DNA from: Antarcticibacterium flavum
GTDB lineage: Bacteria > Bacteroidota > Bacteroidia > Flavobacteriales > Flavobacteriaceae
DNA length: 64,000 nucleotides
Direction of reading: 5' to 3'
Assembly: GCF_006159205.1 (NCBI RefSeq)
Contig: NZ_CP040812.1
Location: forward strand, 2,976,001 to 3,040,000
This document shows, in pieces, positions 53,346 through 62,240 of the stretch. The notes beneath the pieces were generated by a model. The model was not told the DNA's origin, did not search any database, and saw only the letters and a list, made by a program, of their open reading frames with translations. Numbering within the stretch: the stretch's first letter is position 1; each line of letters opens with the position of its first letter. Both the position numbers and the translations under genes were made by a program.

Positions 53346-53963
53346 ATGGAAAACTGGGTGCACGATAATATAGATATCAACCTACCCGTAAAGATTGGGT
53401 TTGATGTTCTGGAAAATGTTTTGCGGGAGAGAATGGTAGGAGAGACTTTCCAGGTGGAGAAAGAAAATGGAGATGTTACTAAATATGCCGAGGTGTTGAA
53501 CGTTAGGCTTGGCAGCAGTATGGAAGAAGGTTATGACCTTAGTGTGGAACTTACCTTTAACAGCCTTATGACCCTTTATAAAAATAAAACGGCCGGGATA
53601 CTCTTTCATGCGGCTATAGATTTTAATGAAGTGGACCAAAACCTGGAGGTTGGGGATTTTAAAATTAAGGGCACCAGTAATAACTGGTTGATGAATAAAA
53701 CCATTGAGACCGTTGCAAACAAGATTATTTACGGGAAGCTCAAGAAGAACATGAAGGTCGATTTCAGGCCCCACCTGGAACCGCAACTTACGAAACTCAA
53801 TGAAAAACTTGCGACGTCCATGCAGGCAGGGGATGGTGTATACCTCTCAGGAGAGATGGAGGAAGTGCATATCCGGGAATTTAGAACAGGGAGGGAAGCG
53901 ATCTATCTGGTCTTAAAAATTCGTGGAGCGACCGGGGTGGAGATTAAGGAAATAAACTTATAA
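53346..53963 (+). CDS. DUF4403-like protein
   Basis: The 205-aa soluble protein has no signal peptide. Features are INLPVKIGFDVLENVLRERM, LNVRLGSSMEEGYDLSVELT, LNEKLATSMQAGDGVYLSGE and a final VLKIRGATGVEIKEINL. These fit the repeated beta-alpha pattern of DUF4403, but full-length members are about twice as long, so this may be a one-repeat relative. Family assignment is moderate. It is flanked by ~380 and ~560 nt spacers. Confidence 0.55.
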   Translation: MENWVHDNIDINLPVKIGFDVLENVLRERMVGETFQVEKENGDVTKYAEVLNVRLGSSMEEGYDLSVELTFNSLMTLYKNKTAGILFHAAIDFNEVDQNLEVGDFKIKGTSNNWLMNKTIETVANKIIYGKLKKNMKVDFRPHLEPQLTKLNEKLATSMQAGDGVYLSGEMEEVHIREFRTGREAIYLVLKIRGATGVEIKEINL

Positions 53964-54470
53964 TACACTAATTATTGATTAAAGCTCAATGTTATCCGGG
54001 AAAAGAGTCTGGATCCCTCTGCTTCTAGAATTTAAAATTTGGACTAAAACCTGAGTGCCTGGAAAATAGTTACTTACAGTCTGCTGCATAACTTGAAATC
54101 TCCTAAACTATTTTAGATCCAAAACCACCCCCTGGTCGAGGTTGATATGTCCTTTGACTATCTATAACAAGTGTTAATGGAAATTTCACATATTTTAATC
54201 GGACAACAATGGTAAAGATTCCCGATCTTATAGAACCTGGACCTTAAAGTTCAATGCTTAACAACATCTAAACCTTTGCTGAATAATTTTAAAATTCTAA
54301 AAATTCTTTTGATCCTAAAACCTTTCTCTGTGCAATAGGGTTTCGCCGATAAAGCATTGAAGCCCTCAGGAAAGCCGTTAAATATCTAAACCCGGCAATA
54401 TTAATTAATTATTTCCCGGTACCTGGATTGATGGTCTTCTCTTTTATAAATAGGAGATGATCTAAAATAA
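53964..54470. other. Intergenic stretch without visible genes
   Basis: About 500 AT-rich nt with stops in all frames and no recognisable RNA gene. Only the terminator at 54471 stands out at its right edge. Confidence 0.5.
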
Positions 54471-54505
54471 AAAAGGGATCTGGCTTGTAAGACAGATCCC
54501 TTTTT
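54471..54505 (-). terminator. Bidirectional-looking terminator after the coiled-coil lipoprotein gene
   Basis: AAAAGGGATCTG / CAGATCCCTTTTT hairpin with A- and T-runs on both sides; on the minus strand it follows the gene at 54526 by about 20 nt. Confidence 0.85.
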
Positions 54506-54525
54506 CTCAAACAAATTACAGGGGG

Positions 54526-55038
54526 TTAATTTGTGTCGTCGGTATTCTCATCGTCATTCTCGGCATCAGCCATATTCTGACGTATATTCTCGAAATCGCT
54601 TTCCATACTGTCATGCTCGCTTCGCATGGTTTCGTGATCACTCATAATTTCATCATGGTCTTCTCTCATAGCTGCTATTTGTGATTCCATCTCAGCAGTA
54701 GAAAGGTTGCCAAAATTACCTCTTAGCTCTTCATGGCCCTGTAGCATTTGGTCGTGCTTGGCCATTAAAGCCTCGTGTCTCTTGATGATCACTTCATGCT
54801 CGGCAAGATCCTCAATCCAGGTTGAATCTTCAAGTTCCCTTCCCTCAAGTTGCTGGGACAGGTTTTGGTGATTATCCATCATTTGTTTATGAGTTCCCTG
54901 GAATTCACTGTGTACAGTCCTTATGCTGTCATTTTCCCTCTGTAATTCCTCAAATTCGCTAGATAGATTTTTACTATTGTCATTACAGCTGGTTAAACCT
55001 ATTGCAACAACAGCCAGGATCATTAAGATATTTTTCAT
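54526..55038 (-). CDS. Coiled-coil lipoprotein, 170 aa
   Basis: Lipobox Cys at residue 18 (AVVAIGLTSC). The mature protein is one long charged helix rich in Glu, His and Met with quasi-heptad spacing: SSEFEELQRENDSIRTVHSE, LAEHEVIIKRHEALMAKHDQ, REDHDEIMSDHETMRSEHDS. Recurrent HE/HD pairs give it a striking His content, so metal binding is possible. No family recognised. It is likely anchored to the outer membrane's periplasmic face. Confidence 0.8.
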   Translation of the reverse strand: MKNILMILAVVAIGLTSCNDNSKNLSSEFEELQRENDSIRTVHSEFQGTHKQMMDNHQNLSQQLEGRELEDSTWIEDLAEHEVIIKRHEALMAKHDQMLQGHEELRGNFGNLSTAEMESQIAAMREDHDEIMSDHETMRSEHDSMESDFENIRQNMADAENDDENTDDTN

Positions 55039-55353
55039 ATTAGTTGGTTTTTAATATTAATTACCTGAAAATTACAAAATATGTTACTCTCTTCTTATAA
55101 TATTGTGTTAAAGCAGAAGCTGATATTTTTTTTTGGACTCCATTTCCAGAATATTTTATAACTCATTTTGTCTTCCTTGGCAAAAAAACTTGGCGGCTAT
55201 AAATTTTTTTGCGCAGCATAAAGTTTTTTTAGTTAATTTATATTTCTCCAAAAAATTGATTTAGTGCGTGTTAAATTGTAATGCTCCTGCTTTTTCACTG
55301 GCACTGCCTGCATTGAGCCTTATAACCAATTAATAACCTAAATACTTATAATT
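55039..55353. other. Spacer between divergent secreted-protein genes
   Basis: About 315 AT-rich nt holding the promoters of the coiled-coil lipoprotein (minus) and the SnoaL-like gene (plus). No clear -7 element or RNA gene was identified by eye. Confidence 0.4.
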
Positions 55354-55824
55354 ATGAGAGATTTAAAACGAGTGGTGGTTTTGTTTGTGATGTTGCTGTT
55401 GGGTTTCAGTTTTCCTGCGGCTGTACAGGCACAGTCAAGTGAAAGTAATTCAAATGTAAAGTCTGCCATCGAGGAAGTCTACAGGGATTTTGCCAAACAT
55501 TTTAAGGATGGAAATGCTGCAGCCATCGTAGAGAATTATTATACAAGTGATGCAAAACTGTATCCCCCTCAGGGTGGTGTGGCCACTGGCCAGAGCGAAA
55601 TCGAGGGTATGCTTGACGGGGTGATAAGCGCAGGGATCAATTTGGACCTGGAAATTAAGGAGCTGGAAGTTTTTGGAAATATGGCCTATGAATATGGAGT
55701 GGCCAATATTCTTAATGAGCAGGGAGAACAACTTGCACAAAATGAATATGTCGTGATTTGGAAAAAGGACCGGGGCACCTGGAAGATCTACAGGGATTTC
55801 ATTAAAGACAGTGCGGCAAATTAA
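55354..55824 (+). CDS. Secreted SnoaL/DUF4440-like protein
   Basis: The 156-aa protein has a signal peptide (VVVLFVMLLLGFSFPAAVQA) and a single NTF2-like domain: AIEEVYRDFAKHFKDGNAAA, IVENYYTSDAKLYPPQGGVA, YGVANILNEQGEQL, YVVIWKKDRGTWKIYRDFIK. This is the YybH/DUF4440 pattern of small cone-shaped binding domains. Ligand unknown. It stands alone, convergent with the EthD gene. Confidence 0.85.
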   Translation: MRDLKRVVVLFVMLLLGFSFPAAVQAQSSESNSNVKSAIEEVYRDFAKHFKDGNAAAIVENYYTSDAKLYPPQGGVATGQSEIEGMLDGVISAGINLDLEIKELEVFGNMAYEYGVANILNEQGEQLAQNEYVVIWKKDRGTWKIYRDFIKDSAAN

Positions 55825-55903
55825 TAATGATCCTCAGAATTTCCCCCGAAATAGTCCATTCCCGTGGGAAATTTATCTCAACTCCTGTTAAGTTGCAAAA
55901 ATT

Positions 55904-56323
55904 CTATTCAGCAAATTTAAAATCTCCAGGCGTACCAATAATTGCAGAGATTCCTCCAGTTGCAAAATTATCAACATCTGCTAGTACCGCCTTACCCTCA
56001 GGTGAATTAAGTGTTTGCTGTAATGCCTCCATACTGGGAAAATAAAGCTCTGCCATCCTGTAAAATTCGATAGGACTTCCATCTGGAGAACTTTCAAATT
56101 TGGTAAGTTCCATTCTGGTGACCCCTTTCATTTTTGCAGCTAGTGCCGCGTGGGTAGAATAATAATATTCTTCAATTGCTTCAGGGTCATCTGGAAGCCC
56201 ATAGATCACGGTTAATTTTACAGCCTCAGGATTGGGATTTTCCTCACGGTCCAGAAAGCTGAAAGAGATGAAGATGAAAAGGAGAAGAATAACTCCTGTC
56301 ACATAAGTGTTGATCGTTTTCAT
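55904..56323 (-). CDS. EthD-family protein with signal anchor
   Basis: The start at ATG 56323 gives MKTINTYVTGVILLLFIFIS, a signal anchor, so the upstream in-frame extension to 56440 is not used. The 139-aa product then has the EthD dimeric alpha-beta-barrel pattern: VKLTVIYGLPDDPEAIEEYY, THAALAAKMKGVTRMEL, IEFYRMAELYFPSMEALQQT, ADVDNFATGGISAIIGTPGD. EthD proteins are small ferredoxin-fold proteins of varied catabolic roles; the substrate is unknown. Confidence 0.85.
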   Translation of the reverse strand: MKTINTYVTGVILLLFIFISFSFLDREENPNPEAVKLTVIYGLPDDPEAIEEYYYSTHAALAAKMKGVTRMELTKFESSPDGSPIEFYRMAELYFPSMEALQQTLNSPEGKAVLADVDNFATGGISAIIGTPGDFKFAE

Positions 56324-56857
56324 AGTTACTATTTTAATGTTCGTCCTGAAAAAAGGTCCTAATGAGATCTCGTAAAAGAAGCGGGAAAAAATAATATTTC
56401 CAATTAGGAAGATTACCGGGTTGAGAATGTACAGGTTCACAGGGAGAATACATGGTGGTAAAATCCCTTATATTCCCTGCGGACTTTTCCACTGCTTATT
56501 TAATAATATTAGAAATTCTACTTTTTAATTCAAGGTGGTGTACCATGGGTCTTGATCGCGATATGCGTTAGGATCCAGAATTTAGAATCCAGGCTTGTAG
56601 GTCATAATGACTTGAAAATGAAAACTTCACCTTCAGTTGAAGATCTCAAAATTTTTGAACTCCAAACTCGCTCCTGGAAGAGCTGGGTAGCCCTCTTAAT
56701 CTGGATAGAACGGGATCTGCAAAAATGGTAAATTTTGATCTAAAAGGAATGTTTAGCAAACCCTGCTTTAAGATTGATATATTTCTGCTAAGGAGTATTC
56801 ATTTGCCTCTGTTTTTATAGGCTTTTCTTTAAATTAGCCACATCAAAAAATATATCA
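56324..56857. other. Intergenic stretch without visible genes
   Basis: About 530 nt between divergent genes. Frames are closed by many stops. The part near 56441-56760 holds degenerate short GATCC-containing motifs but no clear repeat or RNA gene. Confidence 0.4.
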
Positions 56858-58807
56858 ATGAATTATTTATCAAAAGTAACAGTTGCCCTGGCTTTTATGA
56901 TCACGGGTATACCCGGGGTACAGGGACAGGAAGTTAGGCAAACCAACCAGGATGTTTTTAATGAATTCACCTACAGGCAGGGTAATACCTACCGGACTGC
57001 TTCAGGGAGGCCGGGACCTGACTACTGGCAAAATGCGGCCGATTATAATATAGAAGCAACACTTAACGACGAGGCTCACACCCTCACCGGGAAGATCACA
57101 GTTACCTATACAAATAACAGTCCCGAGGACCTGGAATTTATCTGGATGTACCTTGAACAAAACCGGTTTAGGGAAGATTCCCGGGGTTCTTTGACAACTC
57201 CTATACAGGGAAACCGTTATGACGGGGATGTTGATGGGGGATATACTATTAATAACCTGCAGGCTAAAGTAAAAAGGAGTACTTCCTCAAAGTACATAAT
57301 AGATGATACCCGTATGCAGGTATTCTTTGAGGAGCCAATTACTGCCAATGGAGGTAAGGCCACGATCTCTATGGATTTTGAATATAAGATCCCGGTAGAA
57401 GGAATGGACCGTATGGGAAGGCTGGATGTGGGAGATGGTACCATTTACGCTATGGCCCAGTGGTTCCCGCAGGTAGCCGTTCTTGATGATGTAGTGGGCT
57501 GGAATGTTGAGCCTTACCTGGGTGCAGGCGAATTCTATTATGACTATGGCACTTTTGAATATAAGATCACCGCACCCTTTGACCATATTGTGGTTGGCTC
57601 TGGTGCTTTGCTCAATCCCCGGCAGGTGCTGTCTCCCAAGGTGCGAGAGCGAATGGAGCAGGCTTCCAGAAGTGATTCTACTGTGTACCTAATTAGGCCA
57701 GAGGAAGTAAATGATCCTTCTATTAGAGCAAAACAGGAAGGAACCCTTACCTGGCATTTTAAAATTGAGAATTCCCGGGATGTGGCTTTTGCCTCTTCAA
57801 AAGCCTTTATCTGGGACGCTGCAAAGATCGATCTTCCCAGCGGAAGAAAAGCGATGGCACAAAGTGCTTACCCTAAGGAAAGCGATGGGCAGGATGCCTG
57901 GAGCAGGTCTACAGAATATTCTAAAGCCTCTGTAGAACATTATTCTGAAAAATGGTACGAATACCCCTGGCCTGTAGCCGTGAATGTAGCTGCAGATATT
58001 GGGGGGATGGAGTATCCCGGCCTTAACTTTTGCAGCTGGCAAAGCAAAGGGGCTTCCCTGTGGGGAGTAACCGACCATGAATTTGGACATAACTGGTTCC
58101 CTATGATCGTAGGTTCCAATGAGAGGCGCTATGCCTGGATGGATGAAGGTTTCAATACCTTTATTAACCACTATAGTACCCTGGACTTCAATAATGGCGA
58201 GTATCCATCAAGACTCAACCGAATGAGGAATATGACCGGCTGGTTCTTAAATCCAAACCGTGAAGGTATAGATACGTATCCAGATGTTGCCAATTTGCAA
58301 AACCTGGGAATGATCGCTTATTATAAACCTGCAATGGGACTCTTCCTGTTAAGGGAATATATCCTTGGAGAAGAGCGGTTTGACAATGCGTTTAGATCCT
58401 ATATTAAAGCCTGGGCTTTTAAGCATCCGCAACCCAATGATTTTTTCAACCATATGGAGAATGTGGCAGGCGAGAACCTGGACTGGTTCTGGAAAGGCTG
58501 GTTCTATGGTACAGGTAATATTGATATCGCTATAGATGGGGTGCAATCCTACCAGGGAAATTATGTAATAAGCCTTTCCAATCGCGGGGATATCCCTATG
58601 CCGGTGGAAATGAGAATAACATATAGTGATGGCGATACAGAAGATAAAAGGCTTCCGGTTGAAATATGGCAGCGGGGCAACAGCTGGAATTACCTGTTAA
58701 GAACAGATAAGCAGGTGCAAAGCGTGGAACTTGATCCTGAAAAGGTGCTACCCGATGTTAATTTTTCAAATGATGCCTGGCCGGGGAATTTTTACCAGGA
58801 AAGATAG
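56858..58807 (+). CDS. M1-family zinc metallopeptidase
   Basis: The 649-aa secreted protein has a signal peptide (VTVALAFMITGIPGVQG), an N-terminal beta-saddle (YNIEATLNDEAHTLTGKITV) and the M1 catalytic core: VAADIGGMEYPGLNFC (GxMEN-like), DHEFGHNWFPMIVGSNERRY (HExxH) and the third zinc ligand in MDEGFNTFINHY. It would cleave peptides from the N-terminus in the periplasm or outside. A terminator follows; it is ordinary for this phylum. Confidence 0.92.
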   Translation: MNYLSKVTVALAFMITGIPGVQGQEVRQTNQDVFNEFTYRQGNTYRTASGRPGPDYWQNAADYNIEATLNDEAHTLTGKITVTYTNNSPEDLEFIWMYLEQNRFREDSRGSLTTPIQGNRYDGDVDGGYTINNLQAKVKRSTSSKYIIDDTRMQVFFEEPITANGGKATISMDFEYKIPVEGMDRMGRLDVGDGTIYAMAQWFPQVAVLDDVVGWNVEPYLGAGEFYYDYGTFEYKITAPFDHIVVGSGALLNPRQVLSPKVRERMEQASRSDSTVYLIRPEEVNDPSIRAKQEGTLTWHFKIENSRDVAFASSKAFIWDAAKIDLPSGRKAMAQSAYPKESDGQDAWSRSTEYSKASVEHYSEKWYEYPWPVAVNVAADIGGMEYPGLNFCSWQSKGASLWGVTDHEFGHNWFPMIVGSNERRYAWMDEGFNTFINHYSTLDFNNGEYPSRLNRMRNMTGWFLNPNREGIDTYPDVANLQNLGMIAYYKPAMGLFLLREYILGEERFDNAFRSYIKAWAFKHPQPNDFFNHMENVAGENLDWFWKGWFYGTGNIDIAIDGVQSYQGNYVISLSNRGDIPMPVEMRITYSDGDTEDKRLPVEIWQRGNSWNYLLRTDKQVQSVELDPEKVLPDVNFSNDAWPGNFYQER

Positions 58808-58835
58808 GTTGGAAAATAAATTATCATTCAATAGA

Positions 58836-58865
58836 AAATCCCGCTCGATAGGCGGGATTTTTTAT
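58836..58865 (+). terminator. Rho-independent terminator after M1 peptidase gene
   Basis: AAATCCCGC (58836-58844), 7-nt loop, GCGGGATTT (58852-58860) and more T. Strong. Confidence 0.9.
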
Positions 58866-58930
58866 TGAATTTTAAGGCCGGGGATGTAACAAAAATCCTG
58901 CTTGCACGTCTTTTTTATAAATGAAGATCT

Positions 58931-60457
58931 ATGAAGTTTATTCTTTCCATTTTGATTATTTCCCTGTTTCAGGTCCAGTTGATGGAAGCGCAGGAAATTT
59001 CAGCCGTTATAATAGATTCCCAAACTAAGGCACCTGTACCGTTTGCCACGGTAAAATATGCACCAGGGAAGGGCGTGGTCACGAATGAGGAAGGAAGCTT
59101 CAGCCTCTACGGAAAATTTTCAGCACAAGATACCATGGAGATCTCCTCAATGGGTTATGCCAGTCTTAGAATGGGGTTAATGGATGTAAAGGATCAAATC
59201 CCATTAAAGCCTGCCACTATAGAACTCGGGAATGTGTTCCTCACAAACAAGGACCTGAAACCGGAGGAGATCATTAAAAAGGTAAAAGAAAATGTAGCCG
59301 CAAATTATAACTTTGAACTCTCCCAAAAGAAATTCTTCTTCAGGGAATCCAATGTAAATAATGTTGGCAGGTTTGCACTCCTGGTAGATAAAAGCACATT
59401 TCCAGATCTTGACCAGGCACTAATGACCCAAATTTCCAACAGTGTACCGCGGTATTCTGATTCTTACAAAGAGGTGCTGGGAGATTTCTACGGAAATTAC
59501 GATACCCAAAAGCTACAGATCCTGAAGGCAGCAAACCTTCATAACCCTCAAAGTACAGAAGGCCTTACAGAGCTGGTGGATAAGGTAGAGGATATCCTGA
59601 AAACAAATATCAAAAGCAATTCCTTCCTGAAGATCAAGACGGGCATTATTGGGGTAAAACTTGATGCTGAAGAACTTGAACTTGAATCCAGGGAAGAAAA
59701 AGAAAAGGAAAAGCAGCAGAAAGTGAAAACCCCGGAAGAACTCGAAAAAGCCTTTTTGCTGAAACAGAACAACCTTCACAAGTCGATAAACTCCAAGATA
59801 AAATCATTGCTTGGTACAGCTTTCTGGAATACCGATATGACCATGGATGTGCTGGAAAATCCCAGAAAATATAAATTCATAAAAACGGGTTTCCTCCAAA
59901 TGGGTGAGGAAATGGTGTATGTGATCGATTTTGAACCAAAACGCGGAGCAGATTTTAAAGGAAAATTATATGTAAACACCGGGGATTTCGGAGTGCACAG
60001 GATGGAATATGAGAATGTAAAGTCTTTGAAAAGTTTCAGGCTTTTTGGGATAAGTACTATGAAGGATGTTTACCGCGGGAAAATGATCTTTAACAGGAAT
60101 GATAAGGGAAAATATGACCCGGCATATCTGGAAGTTGAGAAAGGCGAGAGCTTTGGCTTACACAGGCCTCTAAAGATCATTGAGAAAAACAAATATGTAA
60201 AAGGACGCAGAAAGCAAAATGAACTGGACCTTAATATCAAGATCAATACAGGGCAGCTTACAAAACATCAAATGGTGATCTATGAGCAAACTTCCCTGGA
60301 CCAGGCGAAGTATGAAGGGTTGGAGCCGTCAACCACTTTTGATTACGAAACTTTTAAATTGTACAATCCCGAATTCTGGAAAGGATATAATATTATAGAA
60401 CCCAACGCAGCCATAAGAGCCTTTACTGTTCCTGAAAGTAAAGAAGAGATTTATTAA
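58931..60457 (+). CDS. Carboxypeptidase-like regulatory domain secreted protein
   Basis: The 508-aa protein has a signal peptide (ILSILIISLFQVQLMEAQ), then a CarboxypepD_reg-like domain (AVIIDSQTKAPVPFATVKYA, VVTNEEGSFSLYG, MEISSMGYASLRM) and a long mixed region with LKPEEIIKKVKENVAANYNF and PRKYKFIKTGFLQMGEEMVY. The start resembles DUF5686 proteins but it lacks their C-terminal barrel and is shorter. Likely an envelope protein. Its stop overlaps the end of a minus-strand remnant (60454). Confidence 0.8.
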   Translation: MKFILSILIISLFQVQLMEAQEISAVIIDSQTKAPVPFATVKYAPGKGVVTNEEGSFSLYGKFSAQDTMEISSMGYASLRMGLMDVKDQIPLKPATIELGNVFLTNKDLKPEEIIKKVKENVAANYNFELSQKKFFFRESNVNNVGRFALLVDKSTFPDLDQALMTQISNSVPRYSDSYKEVLGDFYGNYDTQKLQILKAANLHNPQSTEGLTELVDKVEDILKTNIKSNSFLKIKTGIIGVKLDAEELELESREEKEKEKQQKVKTPEELEKAFLLKQNNLHKSINSKIKSLLGTAFWNTDMTMDVLENPRKYKFIKTGFLQMGEEMVYVIDFEPKRGADFKGKLYVNTGDFGVHRMEYENVKSLKSFRLFGISTMKDVYRGKMIFNRNDKGKYDPAYLEVEKGESFGLHRPLKIIEKNKYVKGRRKQNELDLNIKINTGQLTKHQMVIYEQTSLDQAKYEGLEPSTTFDYETFKLYNPEFWKGYNIIEPNAAIRAFTVPESKEEIY

Positions 60458-60592
60458 GGCTTAAACTTCGTGTTAGGATCCAACCTTTCAAATATACGGG
60501 CTCTCAGTTTTTCCAGTGGAAATCCAAAACCTTGCAAAAAGAGTTCAGCACTATTCTCTTATGGAAGTAGCCAGGCACAATTGTAACAGCAT
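60454..60592 (-). pseudogene. Possible small frameshifted gene downstream of 60593
   Basis: The ATG at 60592 follows the TAA of the next gene directly and reads MLLQLCLATSIRE to a TAG. In the neighbouring frame coding-like sequence continues (NSAELFLQGFGFPLEKLRAR, IFERLDPNTKFKP) to a TAA at 60454-60456. Together they would make a ~45-aa protein broken by one indel. No family is known; it may be a chance open stretch. Confidence 0.3.
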
Positions 60593-62041
60593 TTATTTCA
60601 GCTTTTCCTGCACCTGTTTCCTGAACATTCCTTTTTCCTTGATCATAGCAGTAACCGCTTCGGGCAACATCTCTTCCCATCCTGTTTTTTCTTCCTGTAT
60701 CATTCCATAAACTTCCCGGGAATAAATATCAAGGATCTCAGGGTCATAATCGGTAATATCCACAACTCTTCCATTGTCTTTAAAGAATTTATAAAGCTCT
60801 TTCATTCTTGGATGCACCTTTAGATTTTCACTGGTGGTGATCTCGCCTGTTTCCTTATTTTTCAATGGGTAAAGATAGATCTTGAGGTCACGGAAGAAGA
60901 GTTTTCCAAAAGCTTCCAGAATTCCCCCGCTAAGATGCCTGTAGTATTTTTCATCAAAGATCTCTATGAAGGTATTTACCCCCATAGTGAGCCCCATTCG
61001 CTCTTTGGTGTGAGCAGAGAAATATTCCACTACTTTATAATATTCCTGGAAGTTGGAGATCATAACGGTTTGTCCAAGGGAGCCAAGTAAATCTGCCCGC
61101 GCCATAAAATCCCTTTCATCTATCTCCCCCTCAGCCCTAAGGTTGGAAAGTGTCATCTCGAATATTACAACGGTATTGTTAGGGTCTACTTTTTTCTCCT
61201 TCTGGAACATCTCCAGGGATTTCTCATACATGCTCATATTCACCCTTGTCACCGGGCGAAAACTTCCACGAAGGGTTAAGATGTTCTTTTTGTAAAGGAT
61301 ACTGGCAGGCAAAACCATATTTCCTTCCGGCGAAAACATTACGGCCTGGGTCATTTCATTCTTTACGAGTTGCAGGCTTATAAGCCTGTTATCGACATCT
61401 TTAAAAAGCGGACCTGAGAAATTGATGAGGTCTATCTCGATCTTATCCTTATTGATATGGTCATAAAGGCTTTTTAAAAGGGCATTTGGGTCATCATGTA
61501 AATAGAACGCCCCGTATATTAAGTTGACCCCCATAATTCCAAGGGTAATTTGTTGTAAGGCAGCGTTGGTTTCGTGAAACTGAACATGAATGATTATTTC
61601 ACTGTATTCTTCCCTGGGATGGGCCTGGAATCTTATCCCTAACCAGCCATGACCCTTATATCTCTTGGCAAAATCTATGGTCGCCACTGTATTGGCATAA
61701 CTAAAGAAAAGCTTATTAGGGTGCTTTTCACGGGAGATCCTTTCTTCTATAAGGGTAGTCTCATAATTAAGCATTGCCTTGAGCCTGGCCTCGGTAACAT
61801 ACCTTCCCTGTGGCTCCAGCCCGTAAATGGCGTCGCTAAAATCCTTGTCGTAAGCGCTTATGGTTTTAGCTATAGTTCCGGAGGCACCGCCGGCCCTGAA
61901 AAAATTTCTTACAGTTTCCTGCCCGGCGCCAATTTCAGCAAAAGTGCCATATATATTCTCGTTAAGATTTACTCTAAGAGCTTTGTTCTTAACAGATAAT
62001 TCAGTTTCCAGTTCCTTATCTCCCAATAGTGATGAAGGCAT
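60593..62041 (-). CDS. Conserved cytosolic protein, 482 aa, function unknown
   Basis: The protein has no signal peptide or membrane segment. Conserved-looking stretches include KALRVNLNENIYGTFAEIGA, GQETVRNFFRAGGASGTIAK, SAYDKDFSDAIYG and a HETNAALQQITLGIMGVNLI region. Database names for relatives include TonB-dependent receptor and nicotinate-nucleotide adenylyltransferase, but neither barrel nor nucleotidyltransferase H-x-G-H motif is visible, so both look wrong. It appears to be a normal single-copy chromosomal gene. Confidence 0.75.
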   Translation of the reverse strand: MPSSLLGDKELETELSVKNKALRVNLNENIYGTFAEIGAGQETVRNFFRAGGASGTIAKTISAYDKDFSDAIYGLEPQGRYVTEARLKAMLNYETTLIEERISREKHPNKLFFSYANTVATIDFAKRYKGHGWLGIRFQAHPREEYSEIIIHVQFHETNAALQQITLGIMGVNLIYGAFYLHDDPNALLKSLYDHINKDKIEIDLINFSGPLFKDVDNRLISLQLVKNEMTQAVMFSPEGNMVLPASILYKKNILTLRGSFRPVTRVNMSMYEKSLEMFQKEKKVDPNNTVVIFEMTLSNLRAEGEIDERDFMARADLLGSLGQTVMISNFQEYYKVVEYFSAHTKERMGLTMGVNTFIEIFDEKYYRHLSGGILEAFGKLFFRDLKIYLYPLKNKETGEITTSENLKVHPRMKELYKFFKDNGRVVDITDYDPEILDIYSREVYGMIQEEKTGWEEMLPEAVTAMIKEKGMFRKQVQEKLK

Positions 62042-62186
62042 AAGTATCTCGTTTTGGTTAGGAGCACTAATTTAAGAAAATTAAAGCCTATGGCGGGGAA
62101 AAGAAAGGTTAGAAGTTGGTTAAAACTGAGTATTATCATACCTGTCATCGCTTACAAAGCAAGATGGGCAGGAGATTTCACCGGCA

Positions 62187-62216
62187 ATAAAAAAAAGGCC
62201 GAGAAGTCCCGGTCTT
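62187..62216 (-). terminator. Terminator of the SulP gene (minus strand)
   Basis: Minus strand: AAGACCG, loop, CGGCCTT with one mismatch, then a long T-run; it lies 25 nt after the SulP stop. Confidence 0.7.
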
Positions 62217-62240
62217 AATTATGTTTAAGTGAAGTACCTG

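Noticed and set aside
60593..62041. TonB-dependent receptor or NadD enzyme
   Set aside because: No signal peptide, plug, barrel or nucleotidyltransferase H-x-G-H motif is present.
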